Shown here piece by piece: positions 1 to 5,606 of a DNA stretch of 5,606 nt. The notes under the pieces are model-generated. The model did not search any database, was not told the DNA's origin, and saw only the letters and a program-made list of their open reading frames with translations. How positions within the stretch are numbered: position 1 is the first letter of the stretch; the number at the start of each line of letters is the position of its first letter. A program made the translations under genes and the position numbers. The DNA lies in contig SFEB01000062.1 of NCBI GenBank assembly GCA_004558105.1, positions 1 to 5,606 on the forward strand, written 5' to 3'. Source of the stretch: Clostridiales bacterium (lineage in GTDB: Bacteria > Bacillota > Clostridia > Christensenellales > CAG-314).

Positions 1-2
1 AA

Positions 3-1295
3 GAAGGAAGTATCTTCGACCTGGCAATAGCGATAGGTATATTGGCGGTCGTCAAAGAAGTTACGCTGTCAGAGGCAAAAAAGTATTTGTATATCGGCGA
101 ACTTTCACTTGACGGGCAACTCAGAAAGGTAAACGGATTGTTACCTACTTTGATATCTGCCAGAGAGCAAGGTTACGATAACGTTATTATTTCCCAAGAA
201 AACGTTCCTGAGGCGCAATTCGTGGCGGGAATGAACGTTTATCCTGCCGAAAGCCTGCGCGCGGTCGTAGAACACCTGACAGGCGAAAAACCCATAGAAA
301 AACTCGTTACCCGCGATTGGGCGCCAAACGATTTGCAAGACAGCCCTAACGACATGAAGTACATAAAGGGACAGTTTTTTGCTCGTAGGGCAATGGAAAT
401 AGCCGTTGCAGGCGGTCACAATATTCTGATGATAGGTTCTCCGGGTTCGGGCAAAACGATGCTGGCTAAAGCCGTACCGACGATTATGCCTGACATGACT
501 TTTGCGGAAGCGTTGGAGGTGGCTAAGATTTTTTCCGTCGCCGGTGAGTTGAACGACTTTGTTTTTTCGCGTCCGTTCAGGGCGCCTCACCACTCGGCTT
601 CTCTGGTTTCACTGACGGGCGGAGGGAGTAAGGCAAAGCCGGGCGAAATGAGTATGGCGCACAACGGCGTGCTTTTTCTCGACGAGTTGCCGGAATATCC
701 TCGTAACGTGTTGGAGACTCTTCGTCAGCCTTTAGAGGATAAAGTGATAACCGTTGCTCGTGCCGCTATGACTGTAACCTATCCCGCAAACTTTATGCTT
801 GTGGCGAGCATGAACCCTTGTCCATGCGGAAATTACGGAAGTCAGGTAAAAGAATGTACGTGTACTTTACCTCAGATACAAAAATATTTAGCCAGACTGT
901 CCGGTCCGCTGCTCGACCGTATAGATATCAATATCGAGGTTGATAATATAGACTACAAAGATTTGCAGTCCGATGAGTTGTCGGAGAGCAGTGCAGAAGT
1001 AAAAAAGAGAGTAGACGCGGCGAGAAGAATTCAATCCGAGCGGTTTAAAGACGAAGGAATATATTGCAACGCCCAGATGGGTGCTTCGCAAATAAAAAAA
1101 TATTGCAAGACGGACGAAAAAAGCCAACGTCTTTTGGAAGGTTGTTTCTTAAAGTTAAAATTGTCGGCAAGAGCGTACAATCGTATATTGAAGGTTGCGC
1201 GTACCATTGCAGACCTTAGCGGCGAAGAAAATATTTCTTCGATGCACGTTGCGGAGGCAATACAATATCGCAGTAACGATATTTTAAAAGTTTGA
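3..1295 (+). CDS. comM: ComM/YifB family Mg-chelatase-like AAA+ ATPase, 5'-truncated by window edge
   Basis: This is the C-terminal 430 residues of a ComM (YifB) protein; the reading frame is open to the left edge, so the true start lies outside. Family members are about 500 residues, so roughly 75-80 are missing. Bases 3-41 encode EGSIFDLAIAIGI, a conserved part of the Lon-like N-terminal domain, so the TTG at 42 is an internal leucine codon and not the start. Next come the rest of that domain (GELSLDGQLR), then the Mg-chelatase AAA+ core: Walker A GSPGSGKT (435-458), Walker B VLFLDEL (669-689), a CxC-x9-CxC cysteine cluster (819-863) and the LLDRIDI motif. The C-terminal domain carries LSARAYNRILKVARTIADL. 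In Vibrio cholerae the family member is a hexameric helicase that promotes branch migration during natural transformation; that role here is inferred from homology and from the adjacent dprA. The TGA stop lies 1 nt before dprA. Identity is very secure. Confidence 0.96.
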   Translation, partial: EGSIFDLAIAIGILAVVKEVTLSEAKKYLYIGELSLDGQLRKVNGLLPTLISAREQGYDNVIISQENVPEAQFVAGMNVYPAESLRAVVEHLTGEKPIEKLVTRDWAPNDLQDSPNDMKYIKGQFFARRAMEIAVAGGHNILMIGSPGSGKTMLAKAVPTIMPDMTFAEALEVAKIFSVAGELNDFVFSRPFRAPHHSASLVSLTGGGSKAKPGEMSMAHNGVLFLDELPEYPRNVLETLRQPLEDKVITVARAAMTVTYPANFMLVASMNPCPCGNYGSQVKECTCTLPQIQKYLARLSGPLLDRIDINIEVDNIDYKDLQSDELSESSAEVKKRVDAARRIQSERFKDEGIYCNAQMGASQIKKYCKTDEKSQRLLEGCFLKLKLSARAYNRILKVARTIADLSGEENISSMHVAEAIQYRSNDILKV

Positions 1296-1296
1296 T

Positions 1297-2409
1297 ATGT
1301 ACAGTACGGAACAAAAAGTATTGATAGTGCTCGGCACGTTGGAGATATCTACGGCGTTGAAGTGGCATAAGTTTTTCAATCGCATCGGCGGTATAGACGT
1401 GTTGTGGGAAGAGAAAGAAGGTCTGTGCGAACTGATTACTTCGGTTTTCGATAAGAGCGCTTACGACAAATTAAATTTTTCTTTGAGCGATTTCTTTTTT
1501 GACAATATAATGAGGAAGTACGAAAAAGCGGGAATAACGCCCGTTGCTTTTACGGACGACGCGTATTCCGAAATGTTGAAAGAGATTGCCGATCCGCCGC
1601 TGACGTTATTCTGCAAAGGCGACGTCGATTTACTCAATAAGCAGTCCGTTGCCGTCGTCGGTTCGAGAAAATGTACGTGTTACGGAAAGAGAGTTGCGGA
1701 AACCTTTACTGCGAGTTTAGGTAACCGCTTTTGTATTGTAAGCGGTCTTGCCAACGGTGTCGATTCCGCGGCACACAAAAAGGCATTGGAAACGGGAGCT
1801 AAGACGATAGCCGTGCTCGGCGGAGGATTTGAACGTATTTATCCGGCAAACAACCTTCCGCTTGCAGAAGAAATAGAGCGGTCGGGTTTGCTGGTGACGG
1901 AGTTTTCGCCGTCGTCCGAACCGAGCAGCTACAGGTTTCCTATGCGGAACAGAATAATTACCGGTTTGTCGCAGGGCGTACTCGTAGCGGAAGCAGGCCA
2001 AAAGAGCGGCGTTTTTTCTACCGTAGAAGCGGCGAGTCAGCAAAACAGAGACGTTTTCGTAGTACCGGGAGATATTTTTTCTTTCGCGTCGGTAGGAACT
2101 AACGGATTGCTTAAAAATTATCGGAATATGTTGGTTACTTCACCGCAGGATATATTGGATTTTTACGGTGTAACGTACGTTGCCAAAGAAAAATCGACGA
2201 AAAAGGTGGCAAGTTATCAGCCCGATATGGAGGAAGAAAAAATCATTGCGACTTTAGCTAACGGCGATAAACTACATTTTGATGAAATCGTATATAAAAG
2301 CGGATTAAATGCGTCGGAAGTCAACTTTTTGTTGACCAATCTCGAACTTTTTGATATAGTAACTAAACTGAAAGGAAATTATTATCAACTGAAAACGGAG
2401 GCAAATTAA
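1297..2409 (+). CDS. dprA: DNA-processing protein DprA (Smf)
   Basis: A complete 370-residue DprA. In transformable bacteria this cytoplasmic protein binds incoming single-stranded DNA, protects it and loads RecA. Residues 1 to about 80 form a helical N-terminal region (SAM/HhH-like). The Rossmann-type core follows from about 85 to 290, with DPPLTLFCKGD (99-109), VGSR (121-124), SGLANGVDSAAH (149-160), AVLGGG (172-177), FPMRNRIITGLS (214-225) and VPGD (256-259). Residues about 312-365 fit the DprA winged-helix domain. The length resembles E. coli Smf and H. influenzae DprA rather than the shorter forms near 280-300 residues of B. subtilis and S. pneumoniae. After GTNGLL the usual glycine-alanine (as in LIxxGA) is replaced by KNYRNML. 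ATG 1297 is chosen because the family N-terminus begins just after it; no clear Shine-Dalgarno precedes it, and it sits 1 nt after the comM stop, so coupling is likely. Its TAA stop shares a base with the topA ATG. Many non-competent bacteria also keep dprA, so competence is not proven. Confidence 0.96.
   Translation: MYSTEQKVLIVLGTLEISTALKWHKFFNRIGGIDVLWEEKEGLCELITSVFDKSAYDKLNFSLSDFFFDNIMRKYEKAGITPVAFTDDAYSEMLKEIADPPLTLFCKGDVDLLNKQSVAVVGSRKCTCYGKRVAETFTASLGNRFCIVSGLANGVDSAAHKKALETGAKTIAVLGGGFERIYPANNLPLAEEIERSGLLVTEFSPSSEPSSYRFPMRNRIITGLSQGVLVAEAGQKSGVFSTVEAASQQNRDVFVVPGDIFSFASVGTNGLLKNYRNMLVTSPQDILDFYGVTYVAKEKSTKKVASYQPDMEEEKIIATLANGDKLHFDEIVYKSGLNASEVNFLLTNLELFDIVTKLKGNYYQLKTEAN
2397..2401 (+). 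promoter_or_regulatory. Shine-Dalgarno site of topA
   Basis: A GGAGG core lies inside the last codons of dprA, 7 nt before the ATG at 2409. It is the only strong ribosome binding site at the three gene junctions. It supports the chosen topA start and suggests that topA can initiate independently despite overlapping the dprA stop codon. Confidence 0.85.
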
Positions 2410-4601
2410 TGAAACTCGTTATAGTCGAATCCCCGGCAAAAGCAAAAACGATAGCAAAATATCTCGGTTCCGATTACCGCGTTGACGCTTCGGCAGGACA
2501 CATCAGGGATTTACCCGCTAAGGATTTGGGAGTAGACTTAAGAAACAATTTCGAGCCTACTTATATAGTAAACGAAGACAAGAAAGACATAATAAAAAAA
2601 TTAAAAAAAGACACGACGGAAGCCGAAATGGTTTATCTGGCAACCGACCCGGACAGAGAGGGCGAGGCAATAAGCTGGCATCTTGCGGAAACGTTGAAAC
2701 TAAAAGACAATTATTGTCGTATTACCTTTAACGAAATCAGCAAAAAGGCAGTCGGAGAGGCAATAAACAAGCCCACGAAAATCAACATGAATCTTGTCAA
2801 CGCTCAACAGGCAAGGCGCGTGCTTGACCGACTTGTGGGTTATCAGTTGTCGCCTATACTTTGCAATAAGATAGGAGGCAAACTGTCGGCAGGTCGGGTG
2901 CAGTCCGCCGCGTTGAAAATTCTCGTTGACAGAGAAAGGGAGATAAAGTCTTTCGTAAAGGAAGAATATTGGACGATAACGGCGTTTTTAAACCGCTTGC
3001 AGGACAAGTGTAAGCCTTTTGGCGCGGTCTTTTTCGAGTTTAAAGGCAAAAAAGTTAAAATCGATTCGAAAGAAAGAGCCGATAAAGCGATGGAATTGAT
3101 GCGCCAGAACGATTTTATCGTTACTAACGTTAAAAGGCAACAGGTCAGCACACATCCCGCACCTCCGTTCACGACCAGCACTTTACAACAAGAGGGCGTA
3201 AAAAAACTCGGTTTGTCCAGCGCGGACGTCATGAAGATAGCGCAACAGTTGTACGAAGGTTTCGATATCGAAGGTCAGGGGCATATCGCTCTGGTTACGT
3301 ATATAAGAACGGACAGTACGCGCGTATCGGAGGAAGCGATAGCAAAAGCGCGCGAAACTCTTCGAGCGAGATTCGGCGACAAATACGTTCCGTCCAAACC
3401 AAACTATTACAAAAGTAAAAAAGGAAGTCAGGACGCCCACGAAGCCATCCGTCCGATTAATCTCGATTTAACGCCGGACATGGTAAAAGACAAACTTGCC
3501 CGCAATCAATACAGGTTGTATAAACTCATCTACGACAAGTTTTTGGCTTCGCAGGCGGCAAGCGCGGTCTACGACAGCTTGAACGTCGTAATCAACAGCG
3601 GCGAATTTGCTTTTAAATGCGGCGGAAAAACTCAGTTATTCGACGGTTTTCTGGCAGTTTACAATATCACAGACAAAGAGGATAAAGACGAGGGCGAGGA
3701 AAATCAGAAGTTACCCAATCTCGCAGTAGGTGATAAACTCGTATTGAAAGACCTTAAAGGGGAGCAGAAGTTTACGAAACCGCCGGCGAGATACACGGAA
3801 GCAAGTCTTATTAAAACGTTGGAGGACAACGGTATAGGCAGACCGAGTACTTTTGCCACTATATTGAGTACTCTTTATAAGAGAGAGTACATGGCTAAGG
3901 ACGGAAAAGCATTGGTACCGACAGCGCTTGGCGACACCGTTACTCAATATCTCGAAAAGTATTTTGCCGACATCGTTGACAGTGAGTTCACCGCGCAGAT
4001 GGAGGGAAATCTGGACAAGGTCGAAGACGACGGTATAGACTGGCACAAAGTAGTAGACGATTTTTATCAACCTTTTAAGGCAAAGTTGTCCGGCGCAAAA
4101 GGCGGAGAACATTTCGACAGCGTAGACGAACCGAGCGACGTAGTATGCGAAAAGTGCGGAAGCATGATGGTGTACCGCAGAGGTCGTTTCGGAAAATATC
4201 TGACTTGTCCCAACTGCAAGACCAACAAAAGTCTTAAAGCGATGGAAGACAAACCTACGGATATTCCATGCGAAAAATGCGGTGCGCTTATGGTCGAACG
4301 CAGCGGAAAATTCGGCAAATATCTTGCCTGTCCCAATTATCCGAAATGCAAGAATACCGTACCGATAATCGAAAAAGCCGGTAAATGTCCCAAGTGCGGC
4401 AAAGATACGGTGAAAAGATATTCTAAAAACGGCAAAATGTTTTACGGTTGCACCGGATACCCTGAATGCGACTTTATCAGCTGGGACGAACCCACGGGCG
4501 AGAGCTGTCCGATTTGCGGGTCGCCCGTAATCAAAAAGACGTTGAGGGGCAAAGAGGTGGTAAAGTGCAGTAAAAAAGGCTGTAAATACACCGGGGAATA
4601 A
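2409..4601 (+). CDS. topA: DNA topoisomerase I (type IA) with four C-terminal zinc ribbons
   Basis: A complete 730-residue type IA topoisomerase, which relaxes negatively supercoiled DNA by a transient 5'-phosphotyrosine break in one strand. The TOPRIM domain (1 to about 115) holds the catalytic glutamate E7 in VESPAKAKT and the Mg-binding triad D80, D82, E84 in ATDPDREGEAISWHL. The central domains include QQARRVLDRLVGYQLSP (133-149) and LSAGRVQSAAL (159-169). The nucleophile is Y298 in VTYIRTDST, with R300 beside it. AHEAIRP (343-349) and EDNGIGRPSTFA (472-483) are also conserved. An acidic linker (about 422-431) interrupts the core. From residue 580 onward four zinc ribbons follow, all cysteines present; B. 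subtilis TopA, at about 690 residues, is somewhat shorter. The start ATG shares one base with the dprA TAA and has a GGAGG site 7 nt upstream. The position between dprA and trmFO is typical of Firmicutes. Reverse gyrase and topoisomerase III are excluded by the lack of a helicase domain and by the context. Confidence 0.98.
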   Translation: MKLVIVESPAKAKTIAKYLGSDYRVDASAGHIRDLPAKDLGVDLRNNFEPTYIVNEDKKDIIKKLKKDTTEAEMVYLATDPDREGEAISWHLAETLKLKDNYCRITFNEISKKAVGEAINKPTKINMNLVNAQQARRVLDRLVGYQLSPILCNKIGGKLSAGRVQSAALKILVDREREIKSFVKEEYWTITAFLNRLQDKCKPFGAVFFEFKGKKVKIDSKERADKAMELMRQNDFIVTNVKRQQVSTHPAPPFTTSTLQQEGVKKLGLSSADVMKIAQQLYEGFDIEGQGHIALVTYIRTDSTRVSEEAIAKARETLRARFGDKYVPSKPNYYKSKKGSQDAHEAIRPINLDLTPDMVKDKLARNQYRLYKLIYDKFLASQAASAVYDSLNVVINSGEFAFKCGGKTQLFDGFLAVYNITDKEDKDEGEENQKLPNLAVGDKLVLKDLKGEQKFTKPPARYTEASLIKTLEDNGIGRPSTFATILSTLYKREYMAKDGKALVPTALGDTVTQYLEKYFADIVDSEFTAQMEGNLDKVEDDGIDWHKVVDDFYQPFKAKLSGAKGGEHFDSVDEPSDVVCEKCGSMMVYRRGRFGKYLTCPNCKTNKSLKAMEDKPTDIPCEKCGALMVERSGKFGKYLACPNYPKCKNTVPIIEKAGKCPKCGKDTVKRYSKNGKMFYGCTGYPECDFISWDEPTGESCPICGSPVIKKTLRGKEVVKCSKKGCKYTGE
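4146..4583 (+). repeat. Four zinc-ribbon repeats at the 3' end of topA
   Basis: Four related units of about 40 codons each begin at 4146, 4269, 4386 and 4506. Each codes for two cysteine pairs: C580/C583 with C600/C603; C621/C624 with C641/C647; C660/C663 with C681/C687; C700/C703 with C720/C725. Units 1 and 2 are close at protein level (CEKCG then RxGxFGKYLxCPN), and unit 3 keeps the YPxC ending of unit 2. Unit 1 has the short second pair CPNC, and unit 4 is the most divergent. All sixteen cysteines are kept, so every ribbon could bind zinc. In the family these ribbons contact single-stranded DNA and, in E. coli, RNA polymerase. Confidence 0.9.
4593..4597 (+). promoter_or_regulatory. Possible weak ribosome binding site of trmFO
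   Basis: GGGGA overlaps the last topA codons, ending 10 nt before the ATG at 4608. The match to the anti-Shine-Dalgarno is partial and the spacing is somewhat long. It is the only purine-rich candidate here besides the AGA directly before the ATG, so trmFO may rely partly on ribosomes finishing topA. Confidence 0.35.
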
Positions 4602-4607
4602 TTCAGA

Positions 4608-5606
4608 ATGGAAAGAATAACGATAATCGGTGCGGGGCTTGCCGGATCTGAAGCGGCTTTGCAGTTGGCTGACAGAGGCGTTAAAGTCACTCTGGTGGAC
4701 TGTAAACCTCTTGTTATGTCTCCTGCACATCACAATACCGATTTTGCCGAGGTTGTATGCAGTAACAGTTTCAAGTCGAAAGAAATTGCTTCCGCAAGCG
4801 GACTTTTTAAGGCAGAGTTAAAGGCACTCGGTTGTAAACTTCTTCAATTTGCCGAAGAAAACAGCGTCGGCGCAGGCGGTGCGCTGGCTGTGGACAGACA
4901 AAAGTTTTCCGCCGCGGTAACCGAAGCGTTAAAACTCAACCCGAATATAACGATAGAAAACAGATACGCCGACGACTTGGAGGCAGACGGAATTACCGTC
5001 GTTGCGACGGGACCGCTGACTATGCCGTTACTGGCTGACAAAATAAAGGAAAAGTGCGGTGAATTCTGCTACTTTTTCGACGCCGCCGCGCCCATCGTGT
5101 CGGCGGAGAGCATAGATACGGAAAACGCTTTTTGCGACGACAGGTATCAGAAAGGTGAGGGTGATTATATCAATTGCCCTATGAATAAAGAAGAGTTTGA
5201 ACTCTTTTGGAAGGAACTGACGACAGCAAAAACGGCGGAGGTAAAAGATTTTGAAAACGACTCCGTTTTTGAAGGTTGCATGCCGATAGAGGTTATGGCT
5301 AAGCGAGGTCAGGATACGATAAGGTTCGGTCCGCTTAAACCCGTCGGATTGATAGATCCCAAAACGGGCAGACGCCCTTACGCGGTAGTTCAACTGCGCA
5401 AAGAAAACGCAGGCGGCGACATGTATAATCTGGTGGGATTTCAGACTCATCTGACTTTCGGCGAGCAAAAAAGGGTATTCAGCCTTATTCCCGCATTGAA
5501 GAATGCAGAGTTTGTTAAGTACGGCGTTATGCACAAGAATATTTACGTAGACAGTCCGAAAGTGCTTAACGACGATTTTTCGTTAAAGGACAATCCCGAC
5601 GTTTTT
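4608..5606 (+). CDS. trmFO: Methylenetetrahydrofolate-tRNA-(uracil-5-)-methyltransferase TrmFO, 3'-truncated by window edge
   Basis: The first 333 residues of TrmFO (formerly Gid), usually about 435-440 residues long, run off the right edge without a stop. The enzyme makes 5-methyluridine at tRNA position 54, using methylenetetrahydrofolate as carbon donor and reduced FAD. The N-terminus has the dinucleotide-binding motif IIGAGLAGSEAA (6-17). Other family blocks are PAHHNTDFAEVVCSNS (39-54), GAGGALAVDR (88-97), ATGPLT (133-138), FDAAAPIV (157-164), YINCPM (187-192), FEGCMPIE (221-228), RFGPLKPVGL (239-248) and VGFQTHLTFGEQKRVF (276-291). C51 and C224 match the two functionally important cysteines of B. 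subtilis TrmFO (C53 and C226). The family motif EMRP after the second strand reads DCKP here. ATG 4608 is chosen because the glycine-rich FAD motif starts 7 residues in, as in the family. It begins 6 nt after the topA stop, in the usual Firmicutes order. Confidence 0.96.
   Translation, partial: MERITIIGAGLAGSEAALQLADRGVKVTLVDCKPLVMSPAHHNTDFAEVVCSNSFKSKEIASASGLFKAELKALGCKLLQFAEENSVGAGGALAVDRQKFSAAVTEALKLNPNITIENRYADDLEADGITVVATGPLTMPLLADKIKEKCGEFCYFFDAAAPIVSAESIDTENAFCDDRYQKGEGDYINCPMNKEEFELFWKELTTAKTAEVKDFENDSVFEGCMPIEVMAKRGQDTIRFGPLKPVGLIDPKTGRRPYAVVQLRKENAGGDMYNLVGFQTHLTFGEQKRVFSLIPALKNAEFVKYGVMHKNIYVDSPKVLNDDFSLKDNPDVF

Noticed and set aside
42..44. TTG as start codon of the first gene
   Set aside because: The frame stays open to base 3 and the upstream codons encode conserved ComM residues (EGSIFDLAIAIGI), so the gene starts outside the window.
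141..593. Minus-strand 150-codon open frame
   Set aside because: It is antisense to the comM Walker A region and has an arginine-rich, domain-free translation typical of a shadow frame.
4596..4612. Possible terminator or promoter between topA and trmFO
   Set aside because: Only 6 nt separate the genes; there is no inverted repeat with a T-run and no -35/-10 pair.
3711..4733. Long (340-codon) open frame on the minus strand
   Set aside because: It lies antisense to the conserved topA zinc-ribbon region and the trmFO start. Its translation shows no recognisable domain, and stop-poor antisense frames arise from codon bias in the real gene.
4630..4821. Plus-strand 63-codon open frame
   Set aside because: It is an out-of-frame shadow of the trmFO N-terminus, whose FAD-binding motif lies in the other frame.
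5028..5534. Minus-strand open frame of 168 codons
   Set aside because: It is fully antisense to well-conserved trmFO coding sequence and has no recognisable family or ribosome binding site context.
1..5606. Mobile element, CRISPR array, tRNA or hidden novel system
   Set aside because: The whole window is accounted for by four conserved plus-strand genes with uniform codon use; no terminal repeats, direct-repeat arrays or RNA-gene signatures were seen.

Overview
The window is a compact, single-strand stretch of bacterial core genome. It holds four genes reading left to right: the 3' part of comM (YifB/Mg-chelatase-like AAA+ ATPase), complete dprA (DNA-processing protein A), complete topA (DNA topoisomerase I) and the 5' part of trmFO (folate/FAD-dependent tRNA m5U54 methyltransferase). 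The first gene is cut by the left edge and the last by the right edge. Coding density is almost total, with junctions of +1 nt, a 1-nt overlap and +6 nt. No promoter, terminator, RNA gene, mobile element or CRISPR array is visible, and no stretch over 10 bases lacks a gene.

The order dprA-topA-trmFO is the classic Firmicutes arrangement (as in Bacillus subtilis), and an upstream comM/yifB is usual in Clostridia. Together with moderate base composition, frequent ATA and AGA codons, a purine-rich Shine-Dalgarno and TGA used as a normal stop, this suggests a clostridia-like Firmicute, possibly from an uncultured gut-type lineage. The lineage below that level is inference and cannot be settled from this window.

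Region by region: 3-1295 is comM, with its Lon-like N-terminal domain only partly present, an intact AAA+ core and a conserved C-terminal domain. 1297-2409 is dprA in a three-part form (N-terminal helical domain, Rossmann core, winged helix). 2409-4601 is topA with all catalytic residues and four C-terminal zinc ribbons. 4608-5606 is trmFO with its FAD-binding motif and both key cysteines, running off the end.

Functionally, ComM (branch migration helicase) and DprA (RecA loader on single-stranded DNA) act in sequence on incoming DNA during natural transformation. TopA relaxes negative supercoils and TrmFO modifies tRNA; their place in the operon is conserved but mechanistically unexplained. 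I found no convincing sign of an undescribed system. The points worth a second look are small: the four-ribbon TopA tail, a divergent loop in DprA, a changed FAD-domain motif in TrmFO, and apparent translational coupling of dprA to comM.
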